Part shown: in pieces, positions 1-7,313 of the stretch
Position numbering within the stretch: the first letter of the stretch is position 1
Layout: every line of letters begins with the position of its first letter
Assembly: GCA_030043815.1 (NCBI GenBank)
Contig: JASHWX010000080.1
Span: 1 to 10,844 of the forward strand
Direction of reading: 5' to 3'
DNA from: Candidatus Rhabdochlamydia sp.
Lineage (GTDB): Bacteria; Chlamydiota; Chlamydiia; Chlamydiales; Rhabdochlamydiaceae
DNA length: 10,844 bases
Position numbers and translations under genes: made by a program
The notes under the pieces: model-generated
What the model was told of the DNA's origin: nothing
What the model saw: the letters and a program-made list of their open reading frames with translations, nothing else
Database searches by the model: none

Positions 1-3000
1 CGTCACTCCAGAATAGGTGTTGGCTCCAGTACTTTCGAGCTGAAGCAAGCCCGCGCTCAACGTCAATCCCCCAGCTTCTGTAATAGACCCACTATACATC
101 AAGTTATCGCCATTACTAATAGTGAGAATCGCGCCTGATCCAATTAAGACCCCACCTTCTCCTTCAAGACTGTAAATCGTGTTGGAATACGTTTGCAAAT
201 CAAGAATAGCTGAAATGTTGATCATATCGACTGCAGAATTAGGCGAAAAGGCATTCAGCGCACCTGCTTGTAGCCGTCCTGCCCCAATCGTCGTTGTCCC
301 CGAATAGGTATTTTGATTGGAGGAGGAGAGGTTCAGCACTCCGCCTTCCAAACTCAAATCCAAAGAGCCGGTGATGGCGCCTGCATAAGTTGCATTTGGG
401 GCGTTTCCATCGACAATTGTTAAAGTCGCATTGGTGCCTGTCACAATCGTGGTGCCGCTCGTGCCGCCCAAGCTAAAGATCGTGTTGTCATAAGTTTGCA
501 AATTGAGCATTGAGGAGCCATTCATCGTCACATTAGAATTAGGGGAGAAGGCATCATCATCACCAGCAACGAAAATCGCATTGTTGTTAAGCGTTGTGGC
601 ACCATTATAGGTGTTTACTCCTCCAGAATTTAATGTAAACGTACCACCGTTAAGCGTTAGACCAAGCGTTTGTGTCCCGTTAGTGAGCATTCCACTGTAA
701 GTCCCGCCGTTGGAGAGCGTCAATACAGCTGGGCTTGCTCCATTATTTGTGACATCTCCGATAAATGGCAGTGTATTTGACAAGCTGACAATCGTGCTGC
801 TAAATCCATTCAAATCTAAAGTACCGTCGACCAGAAAAGGCGACGTCGTTGATAAAGCTGTTCCTGAGCCCACAAGCAGGTATGCACCTTCAGTCACCCA
901 TGTCGTTCCTGAATAGCTATTGCTGCCGCTGAGTTCCCATTTATTCGTTCCCGTCGTAGTCTGTAACGTCACTCCGCCTGTTGTCCCAGTGATATTGCCA
1001 GCAAACGTCGTGGTGCCGGAATTAGAGAGAACGACAGTGAGCTGTTTGCTGCCGAGGTTCACTTTGCTTCCCGAGACCCCTGACAAGTTATTCACCGAGG
1101 TGGAAGTCGTACTGAGTCCGGAGATATCGAACAGGCCGGAAGCTGTCAGGCTTACGCTGCTCGAGGAGGCCAATGATCCTGTAGCTTGAAGGTAAAGGTT
1201 GGAGCCGATGCTTGTTGCGCCCGTATAAGTATTAATGTTAGTCAGGTATAAACTGCCTCCCGTTAAACTCATACCGCCAGCGCCGCTCATCACACCGTTA
1301 AAAGCACCGCCTTCTAAGATGGTCAGCGTCGCACCCGATCCCATCACAACACTCGTATTGGTCCCTCCCGATAAGGAATAGATGGAATTGGAAAAAGTCC
1401 CCAAATTCAGGACACCTGAGCCCGTCAAAGAAACAGGGGAATTTGCTGAAAAGACATTAGCAGCTCCCGCGAGCAGCGTCGCATTGTTGATTGTCGTCGT
1501 GCCGCTATAGGTATCGGGACTCAAATTGGTCAGCTCAAGGGTACCGCCGTTTAAAGTCAGCCCTAAGGAACCCGTCGGATTTTGGATGGATCCACTAAAA
1601 GTACCGCCATCTGTGATGGTCAATGTCGCAGGAGTTGAGCTGTTGTTTTCAACAAGTCCGTCGCCTGACAGTTGATAGATTGTATTGTTAAAGCCATTCA
1701 AAGCCAAAGTTCCAAGAACGGCAAAGTGAGATTCTGAAGAAAAAGCGCTCGTGCTCCCTGCTTGAAGTGTTCCCATGCTGACCGTCGTCGTCCCTGAATA
1801 CAGATTGTTTCCGGACAAGGTCATCGTTCCAGATCCTTGGTACGTCAAAGAACCACCCATACCATTATCATCTATCGAACCGGCAAAACTGCCTCCTACG
1901 ACCCCAAAAATTAACGTATTATTGCCTAAGTTGATAACGCCATTGGGATTCGAGCCGGTTAAATCCCCGATTGTTGTCGATCCCGTTGGAGAAATTCCCG
2001 AAATGTCGAACGTCCCATCCACTACAACAGAACCTGTCGCAGCTAGCTGGCCGCCGCCACTCAGCGCCAGCGTACCTGCTTGGATGGTCGTGCCCCCAGT
2101 ATATGTATTGACACCGCTTAATGTCAGTGTTCCGCCTGTCAAAGTGATCGCTGTCGTATTTGTCGTACCGTTTTGAATGACACCGCTGAAAGTCCCCCCA
2201 TTGCTAATTGACAAGGTCGCTGGAAAGCCTGCTGTTGGATCGTTGTTGGTGACTGTTCCCGTCCCCGAAAGGCTGTAGATTGTGTTGAGAGTGGTCGCGT
2301 TCAAATCAAGGGTCCCTGTGACGGTAAAAGGCGATTGAGTGGCTAAGGCCGTATTAGAGCCAGCTAGCAGCGTCCCGCTTGCAATCGTCGTTGATCCTGT
2401 GTAGCTGTTAGTGCCTGTAGTCGATAGAGTCCAAATGAAAGCTCCTCCATTCAATACCAGCTGGCCGCCTGTCCCATAGATATCCCCAGACAAGATTGAT
2501 GATGCGGTGAGATTGACATTCAGCAGCTTGCCGCCCAGATTAACTTCGCCACTGCCGGACAAATTATTAACAGCGGTCGAAGTAGTGACTTGAGAAATGT
2601 CAAATACTCCAGCATCAATCACCGTGCCGGATGCAGCGATCGATCCTGAACCCTGGAGGAAAAGATTGGCTCCGAAGCCGATAAACGTTGTTCCAGTATA
2701 AGTATTGACACCCGATAATGTCTGAACAACTCCATTATCTATCGTAAAATTACCAGCCCCTTGAATAACTCCGCCAAAAGTCGTTCCCCCGACATAAATG
2801 GATAAAGTATATCCCGTGCCAATATTAACAGTGCCGCTTGTTCCACTAAGGGAAAGAATTGTGCTTGAAGCTTCTACATCTAATTCCCCTGTGCCTTGAA
2901 TCACCACCGGCGAATTCTTCGAAAGAGCGTATATTGTTGTCGCTATCAAGTCGGCTCCGCTCATGATCGTGGTGATGCCGTAGTAATTATTATTTACGCT

Positions 3001-4374
3001 GGGGGGATTTAAAGTCAGCGTCCCGCTTGTTACAGTCAATCCAAGTTCTTCTATATCTGATATATATCCTGAAAAACTGCCCGCCATCACTGATAAAGTA
3101 GCTGCGGTCGTGCTACTGTTTTCTATTGTTCCTGATCCAGTAAGAGAAGTGATCACATTCGTATTGCTGTAACCATTCAAATCCAAGGTCCCCGTCACGC
3201 TAAATGCCGATGGGGCAAAAGCCGTCGCACTTCCTGCTTGCAGCGTTCCAGAACTGACCGTCGTCGTGCCTGTGTAAGTGCTGGAGCCCGATAATTTCAT
3301 TGTGGTAGTACTGGTTCCTTGGTATGTTAAAGAACCGCCCACTCCTTCAATCGTACCAGCGAACGTACCATTCGACGCATTGCCAAAAACGAGTGTATTA
3401 CTACCTAAATTAATAGTACCGCTGCTAGCACCGCTGAGATTTCCCACTGTTGTCGTTGTAGGCGACGTCAGACCGCTGATGTCGAAAGTGCCGTTAACGA
3501 CGACACTTCCCGTGGATAAAAGAGAGCCGCTCCCGCTCAAATAGAGTGTGCCCGAATTGATAGTCGTGCCGCCTGAATATGTATTGGCACCGGTCAGTGT
3601 GAGAGAGCCTGTGCCACCGTTTAATACGAGGGCGAGGGAAGCAGTATCATTTATAATCGTTCCAGCATACGTTCCCGTTCCACTTCCAATAGTTAAAGTA
3701 AGGGAACTTCCTAAAGTATTTTCCACAACTGCAGCGGTATTGGTACCAGAAAGAGAATTGATCGTATTACTAGCATCCAATTCGAGAGTTCCATTTACAA
3801 TGAAATTAGAAGCTGACGGTAAAAAACTTCCACCAGCTGCACCAATGAGCGTAGCTCCGCTTGCAATGGTCGTAGAACCCGTATATGTTACAGCCGTAGT
3901 TTCATATATTACGGAACCTGTTCCTTGTATGGAGACAGGAAAATTTCCTGACATTCCTCCCGCAATATAGATCGTCGGACCAGTGGAACTCAGGACTACG
4001 TTATTGCTTACTAGAACGAGGGGACAAAGAACAGTTAATGCATAACCGCTCTCTAAAAAAATTCCTGGCGCACTGCCGCCGAGATTGAGTTGACCGGGTC
4101 CGTTGTTTAAAGTATACGCAGCCGTACCTGAAACAGAAAATGTCAAAGTGTTAACGTCAAAAGTGCTATTTACATCAACGCCTGTTGTCGTCACACTCCC
4201 TGGAAAAGTAGCGGTGTCAGTAGCGTGGTTAGGATAACCCGTCGGAGTCCAATTCGAAGATGTATTCCAATCGGCTGTGGTTCCCACCCACGTATAATCC
4301 GTACCGTGCAGCGATAGCATGGACAATGTCGAAAGCAAAAACATGGCTTTAGATGAATTCATGACAGATCTCAT
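1..4374 (-). CDS. Large autotransporter-type beta-strand repeat surface protein (3' end outside window)
   Basis: I checked the frame codon by codon from 4374 to 1 and found no stop, giving at least 1458 residues. The ATG at 4374 follows a strong GAGGGAGAG ribosome site 5 nt upstream. Residues 1-24 look like a Sec signal peptide (hydrophobic core MFLLSTLSMLSL, possible cleavage after LHG). The mature start TDYTWVG...W..SSNWTPTGYP resembles the W/NW opening of PATR (autotransporter-associated beta-strand repeat) proteins. The rest is degenerate repeats of the type NTYSGTTTI..GTL.AGS..AF and GTLDLNG..NTI.SLSG, expected to fold as a right-handed beta-helix passenger. Composition is rich in G, S, T, N; I found only one Cys (residue 117). 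It is expected to be secreted across the inner membrane and displayed on the outer membrane, but the C-terminal barrel that would prove type V secretion is not visible. Ligand or function is unknown; adhesion is a guess from the family. The GGA[ILV]-rich signature of classical chlamydial Pmps is not evident. Confidence 0.88.
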   Translation of the reverse strand, partial: MRSVMNSSKAMFLLSTLSMLSLHGTDYTWVGTTADWNTSSNWTPTGYPNHATDTATFPGSVTTTGVDVNSTFDVNTLTFSVSGTAAYTLNNGPGQLNLGGSAPGIFLESGYALTVLCPLVLVSNNVVLSSTGPTIYIAGGMSGNFPVSIQGTGSVIYETTAVTYTGSTTIASGATLIGAAGGSFLPSASNFIVNGTLELDASNTINSLSGTNTAAVVENTLGSSLTLTIGSGTGTYAGTIINDTASLALVLNGGTGSLTLTGANTYSGGTTINSGTLYLSGSGSLLSTGSVVVNGTFDISGLTSPTTTTVGNLSGASSGTINLGSNTLVFGNASNGTFAGTIEGVGGSLTYQGTSTTTMKLSGSSTYTGTTTVSSGTLQAGSATAFAPSAFSVTGTLDLNGYSNTNVITSLTGSGTIENSSTTAATLSVMAGSFSGYISDIEELGLTVTSGTLTLNPPSVNNNYYGITTIMSGADLIATTIYALSKNSPVVIQGTGELDVEASSTILSLSGTSGTVNIGTGYTLSIYVGGTTFGGVIQGAGNFTIDNGVVQTLSGVNTYTGTTFIGFGANLFLQGSGSIAASGTVIDAGVFDISQVTTSTAVNNLSGSGEVNLGGKLLNVNLTASSILSGDIYGTGGQLVLNGGAFIWTLSTTGTNSYTGSTTIASGTLLAGSNTALATQSPFTVTGTLDLNATTLNTIYSLSGTGTVTNNDPTAGFPATLSISNGGTFSGVIQNGTTNTTAITLTGGTLTLSGVNTYTGGTTIQAGTLALSGGGQLAATGSVVVDGTFDISGISPTGSTTIGDLTGSNPNGVINLGNNTLIFGVVGGSFAGSIDDNGMGGSLTYQGSGTMTLSGNNLYSGTTTVSMGTLQAGSTSAFSSESHFAVLGTLALNGFNNTIYQLSGDGLVENNSSTPATLTITDGGTFSGSIQNPTGSLGLTLNGGTLELTNLSPDTYSGTTTINNATLLAGAANVFSANSPVSLTGSGVLNLGTFSNSIYSLSGGTNTSVVMGSGATLTILEGGAFNGVMSGAGGMSLTGGSLYLTNINTYTGATSIGSNLYLQATGSLASSSSVSLTASGLFDISGLSTTSTSVNNLSGVSGSKVNLGSKQLTVVLSNSGTTTFAGNITGTTGGVTLQTTTGTNKWELSGSNSYSGTTWVTEGAYLLVGSGTALSTTSPFLVDGTLDLNGFSSTIVSLSNTLPFIGDVTNNGASPAVLTLSNGGTYSGMLTNGTQTLGLTLNGGTFTLNSGGVNTYNGATTLNNNAIFVAGDDDAFSPNSNVTMNGSSMLNLQTYDNTIFSLGGTSGTTIVTGTNATLTIVDGNAPNATYAGAITGSLDLSLEGGVLNLSSSNQNTYSGTTTIGAGRLQAGALNAFSPNSAVDMINISAILDLQTYSNTIYSLEGEGGVLIGSGAILTISNGDNLMYSGSITEAGGLTLSAGLLQLESTGANTYSGVT
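601..2007 (-). repeat. Higher-order passenger repeat, copy 2
   Basis: This stretch codes for residues 790 to about 1258 of the surface protein. It repeats the subunit order of copy 1: VVVDGTFDISGI, INLGNNTLIFG, GGSLTYQG and TTTVSMGTLQAGS, then LFDISGLSTTSTSVNNLSG, VNLGSK and GTLDLNG. The first FDIS pair is 492 residues apart (298 to 790) and the second 491 (592 to 1083). Similarity ends near NTYNGATT. The remaining C-terminal part switches to shorter units of roughly 100 residues containing NLQTYDNTIFSL and DLQTYSNTIYSL. Confidence 0.65.
2008..3483 (-). repeat. Higher-order passenger repeat, copy 1 (492 aa)
   Basis: This stretch codes for residues 298-789 of the large surface protein. It starts at the FDIS motif in VVVNGTFDISGL and contains an alternating pair of subunits. 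The first carries INLGSNTLVFG, GGSLTYQG and TTTVSSGTLQAGS. The second carries FDISQVTTSTAVNNLSG, VNLGGK and GTLDLN. The same order and near-identical motifs recur 492 residues later in copy 2. The start boundary is arbitrary: similarity to the end of copy 1 already begins about 60 residues upstream, around NTYSGGTTINSG. Confidence 0.7.
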
Positions 4375-4454
4375 GGGCTCTCCCTCAATTTTCTATTCTT
4401 TTTTTTAGAAATACATCATTAACCCCTTTTTTTACAACGAGAAAAAAATGGGCG
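4375..4454 (-). promoter_or_regulatory. A/T-rich spacer with ribosome site and possible weak promoter for the surface protein
   Basis: This 80-nt gap separates metG from the surface-protein gene. Reading the minus strand it holds a T7 run just after the metG stop, then an A7 run, a G4, an A8 run, and the GAGGGAGAG ribosome site (4378-4386) that fixes the ATG at 4374. A poor sigma70-like pair, TTGTAA and TATTTC with an 18-nt spacer, lies between the A-runs. The -35 matches at 4 of 6 positions and the -10 at only 3 of 6, so the exact promoter is uncertain. A separate transcript start for this non-housekeeping gene is plausible from the gap size alone. Confidence 0.35.
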
Positions 4455-6479
4455 TTAGAAAACGGGTGCGCCTGGGCGCGCTTCAGAGAATATGGGGAGT
4501 TCAAAAAGCTGGCCGCCTAGGTCGGCGGAGAGGATCATCCCCTGGCTTTCTTGGCCCATGAGGAGGGCGGGCTTGAGGTTGGCGACGAAGAGGACTTTTT
4601 TGCCGACGAGGGAATTGATATCTTCGAGTTTTTCGCCGATGCCGGAGAGGACTTGGCGCTGCTCGGTGCCCAGGTCGACGGTGAGTTTGAGCATCTTTTT
4701 GCTTTTGGGTATCCGTTCTACATGCAGGATGGTGGCGACGCGCAGGTCGATTTTTCGGACGGCGTCGATGGTGATCTGCTCTTTTGCGGGCGGCTTGGCG
4801 GACATCTGGTGGAGTTTGTCGATCTCTTGCCGAATGGCGCTGTCTTCGATCTTGGCAAAGAGGATTTCGGGTTTATGAAGGATTTGAGCTGCGGGTAAAG
4901 GGGTGGCGATTGCCTCATCCCATTTGGCGTGGGAAAGCGGCGTCTTAAAGCCGAGCATGTTCCATAGTTTTTCGGCTGCAGTGGGGATGATGGGAAAGGA
5001 GGTAATGGCAAGCGCTTTTAAGCATTCAAGGCAGCAGCCGATGGTGTTGAACATGTCTTGCTGCGTGAGTGCGCTGCGGGCAGCGACCCAAGGCTTTTTG
5101 GCATCGAAGTAGATATTGCCGGCTTGGGCGAGGTCCATGATCGCTTGGCTGGCCTTTCGCAGGCGGAAATGGGCATAGGCGTCATCTGCTTCTTGTGTCA
5201 GCTGCTTGATCTTTTGCAAAAATTGCTGGTCGATCTCTTGGAGATGTTGAATAAGGGGAGCTTTGCCTTCGCAGTTGTTGTGGGCGAAGACGAGAGTGCG
5301 GTTGACTAAATTGCCGTACTTGCCGAGCAGTTCGTTATTGCAGCGGGCTTGAAAATCATTCCAGGAAAATTCCGAGTCTTGGTTTTCGGGGGCGTTGGAG
5401 GCGATGGCGTAGCGGATCTGGTCGGCGGTGAATTGCTTGAAGAAATTTTCGAGGTCGATGTACCAGCCGTCGGATTTGCTGAACTGGCGCCCTTCGAGGT
5501 TGTAAAATTCATTGGCGGGAAGCTCGTCGACAAGCTTATAAGGCTGATTTTGTCCCATGGTCATCGCGGGAAAGAACACTGCATGAAAGGGGATGTTGTC
5601 TTTGCCGATGAATTGCACGAGTTTGGTCTTGGGATCGAGCCAATAGTCTTTCCACGCATCGCTCTTGCCTTGCAGTTGGGCCCATTCTTGGGAAGCGGAG
5701 ATGTAGCCGATCGGCGCATCGAACCAGACATAGAGGACCTTCCCTTCAGTATGCGGAAGGGGAATAGGGACGCCCCATTCCATGTCGCGCGTGATGGCGC
5801 GGGGTTTAAGATCGTCGATGTAGCCTTTTGCGAAATTGACGACGTTAGGCTTCCAGTCCTTTTTCTCGATCCAGCTTTTTAGTTTTTCTTTAAAGAGATC
5901 AAAGCGCAAGAACCAATGCTTGGTCGGTTTGCGGACCAAAGGGGAGCCAGTGAGCTTTGAGCAGGGGTTGATCAAATCGGTGGCTTCATAGCTGGCGCCG
6001 CACTTTTGGCACTCGTCGCCGCGGGCTTGCTCGAATCCGCATTTGGGGCAAGTGCCGACGACATAACGGTCGGCGAGAAATTTGTTGTCTTTTTCTGAGT
6101 ACAGCTGCTCTGTGGTCTTCTCTTCGATGCAGCCATTGTTTAAGAGATCGGTGAAAAACTGCTGTGTTGTCTTAACATGTCCCGGCCACGTCGTGCGCGA
6201 AAAGTGGTCGAAGGAAAAATTGAGCTGCTTGAAGAAGTTCTTATTGATCTCGTGGAACATGTCCACTTGTTCTTTTGGCGTGCGGCCTGCCATCTCGGCG
6301 CTGAGCGTGATGGCGATCCCGTATTCATCAGAGCCGCAGATATAGAGCACATCGTTTCCTTTTAGGCGCTCATAGCGCGCATAGCAATCGCCTGGCAAAT
6401 AGGCGCCGGCGATATGGCCGAAATGCAGCGGCCCATTGGCGTAAGGGAGCGCCGATGTGATCAAGATCTTATGTCTCAT
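4455..6479 (-). CDS. metG: Methionyl-tRNA synthetase with C-terminal tRNA-binding domain
   Basis: This 674-aa cytoplasmic class I synthetase charges tRNA-Met using ATP and methionine. The ATP-site HIGH motif is HFGH at residues 19-22, and the KMSKS loop is FSKSD at 333-337. A zinc knuckle is formed by C144/C147 and C157/C160 (CPKC...CQKC). The anticodon-binding helical domain follows at roughly 360-540. Residues 569-674 form an EMAP-II/Trbp-type OB-fold tRNA-binding domain (IDLRVATI, VLFVANLKPALLMGQESQGMIL), as in the dimeric E. coli enzyme of similar length. From memory the C. trachomatis enzyme is about 550 aa and lacks this tail. The ATG overlaps the stop of the preceding 77-aa gene by 4 nt (ATGA), so translation is probably coupled. 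No strong ribosome site of its own is seen. The catalytic motifs are intact and identification is secure. Confidence 0.97.
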   Translation of the reverse strand: MRHKILITSALPYANGPLHFGHIAGAYLPGDCYARYERLKGNDVLYICGSDEYGIAITLSAEMAGRTPKEQVDMFHEINKNFFKQLNFSFDHFSRTTWPGHVKTTQQFFTDLLNNGCIEEKTTEQLYSEKDNKFLADRYVVGTCPKCGFEQARGDECQKCGASYEATDLINPCSKLTGSPLVRKPTKHWFLRFDLFKEKLKSWIEKKDWKPNVVNFAKGYIDDLKPRAITRDMEWGVPIPLPHTEGKVLYVWFDAPIGYISASQEWAQLQGKSDAWKDYWLDPKTKLVQFIGKDNIPFHAVFFPAMTMGQNQPYKLVDELPANEFYNLEGRQFSKSDGWYIDLENFFKQFTADQIRYAIASNAPENQDSEFSWNDFQARCNNELLGKYGNLVNRTLVFAHNNCEGKAPLIQHLQEIDQQFLQKIKQLTQEADDAYAHFRLRKASQAIMDLAQAGNIYFDAKKPWVAARSALTQQDMFNTIGCCLECLKALAITSFPIIPTAAEKLWNMLGFKTPLSHAKWDEAIATPLPAAQILHKPEILFAKIEDSAIRQEIDKLHQMSAKPPAKEQITIDAVRKIDLRVATILHVERIPKSKKMLKLTVDLGTEQRQVLSGIGEKLEDINSLVGKKVLFVANLKPALLMGQESQGMILSADLGGQLFELPIFSEARPGAPVF

Positions 6480-6709
6480 TGAGAAGATTCTTCTTCCTCT
6501 TCTTCAATCTTTTGCAGGTCTTTGATGTACTGCTCGCTGGGATTGCGCTTAATTTCATTGAGCAATTTTTGCATCGTGATCTCATGGCCGGACTTGATGT
6601 AAAAGCGAGCTAAGCGGATCGCCTGATTGGCCAGCTCGAAATTGCTTTTAAACAATCCCCTTAGGCCTTGATTGGTCAACTGTTCTCTTGAAGCTTGGTA
6701 TTCTTTCAT
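6476..6709 (-). CDS. Small acidic-tailed protein, candidate divergent RNA polymerase omega subunit
   Basis: This 77-aa protein lies between gmk and metG, at the place of the C. trachomatis hypothetical gene CT031. Residues 23-35 (NFELANQAIRLAR) resemble the omega signature N-[RK]-[FY]-x-L-V-x-x-A-x-R-A-R. Residues 44-53 (ITMQKLLNEI) line up with the next omega block, V-T-x-A-L-x-E-I. The C-terminus ends in an acidic run (EEEEEE) with no assigned role. Omega (RpoZ) assists assembly and stability of beta-prime and is classically encoded directly after gmk, as in E. coli, or after yicC and gmk, as in Firmicutes. Here the order is the same. A perfect AAGGAG ribosome site (6718-6723) sits inside the end of gmk, 8 nt from the ATG, with a 1-nt gap between the genes. 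Omega function is inferred from the motif plus position; the conserved Arg pair is reduced (RLAR). If not omega, it is a conserved chlamydial protein of unknown role. Confidence 0.75.
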   Translation of the reverse strand: MKEYQASREQLTNQGLRGLFKSNFELANQAIRLARFYIKSGHEITMQKLLNEIKRNPSEQYIKDLQKIEEEEEESSQ

Positions 6710-6710
6710 T

Positions 6711-7313
6711 TTAATGACTCCTTAAATTTACGCGGTGCTCTTCGGCGATGACAATGCTGCGCAAAATGGCATATGCCGCTGTCAAATTGTCATTGACGAT
6801 ATGGTAGTCATAATGGACCACTTTCTGCATTTCGTCTTTGGCCCAGGAAAGCCGCTTCTCTATGGCCTCCACGCTCTCCGTCTGCCTCTTGATGAGCCTT
6901 TCCTTGAGTTCTTCAAGAGAAGGGGGAGAAAGAAAAATGAAGATCCCGGGAAAATCCACTTTTCTAAGCTTCATGGCCCCTTGGGTATCGATCACCAAAA
7001 AGACATGCTTGCCCATTTCTTGCTGTTTAATGACAAAGGACCGCGATGTGCCATAATAATACCCGAAGACCTCAGCATATTCAAGGAAATCCCCGTGCCG
7101 GATATTCGTTTCAAATTCTTCTTTGGTTAAAAAATGGTAATCTTTGCCGTTTTCTTCCCCTAAGCGGACCGGACGCGTCGTGCAAGAGATGCTCTCTACA
7201 ACGCAAGGAAATTCTTGAGAGAGCATCCGCACCAGCGTCGTCTTGCCTGTTCCGGCCGGCGCGCTTAAGATAAATACAAAGCCTTTACGCAAATTTCCTA
7301 TTAACTTTTGCAT
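6711..7313 (-). CDS. gmk: Guanylate kinase
   Basis: This 200-aa protein phosphorylates GMP (and dGMP) to GDP with ATP, supplying GTP in the cytoplasm. The P-loop is APAGTGKT at residues 18-25 with catalytic K24. It is a variant of the usual GPSGxGK form, and as I remember chlamydial Gmk has almost the same loop. The GMP-binding region is intact: S-x-T-T-R-P-x-R (43-50), then GEENGKDYHF (52-61) with Y59, GDFLEYAEVFGYYYGT (74-89), and the D-T-Q-G strand (109-112). The lid region is K-R-Q-T-E (about 137-141). The ATG shares one base with the yicC stop (TAATG), and there is no clear ribosome site, so reinitiation after yicC is likely. The C-terminal IAEEHRVNL is another chlamydial trait. Confidence 0.97.
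   Translation of the reverse strand: MQKLIGNLRKGFVFILSAPAGTGKTTLVRMLSQEFPCVVESISCTTRPVRLGEENGKDYHFLTKEEFETNIRHGDFLEYAEVFGYYYGTSRSFVIKQQEMGKHVFLVIDTQGAMKLRKVDFPGIFIFLSPPSLEELKERLIKRQTESVEAIEKRLSWAKDEMQKVVHYDYHIVNDNLTAAYAILRSIVIAEEHRVNLRSH

Noticed and set aside
710..3970. Several plus-strand open frames rich in Val and Pro opposite the surface-protein gene.
   Set aside because: Their composition is the complement of Thr/Gly/Ser/Asn repeat codons; the minus frame is open over 4.3 kb and has a signal peptide and start site.
1..4374. Possible CRISPR-like or tandem DNA repeat array because of many recurring short motifs.
   Set aside because: Repeats are degenerate, unevenly spaced and in frame with one long protein; no constant repeat-spacer structure.
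1..4374. Assignment as a classical chlamydial Pmp.
   Set aside because: A few FxxN matches occur (FIVN, FAGN, FSPN), but the GGA[ILV] motif is not seen (only GGAF), and the repeat style is PATR-like.
4449..4472. Possible intrinsic terminator at the end of metG (GGCG...CGCC followed by a T-run).
   Set aside because: The stem is only 4 bp with a 14-nt loop that contains the stop codon region; too weak to call although the T7 run is real.
5349..5882. Plus-strand open frame of 177 codons opposite metG, and similar frames opposite rnhB, trmD, rplS and gmk.
   Set aside because: They are antisense shadows of well-identified genes, with no ribosome sites or recognisable domains.
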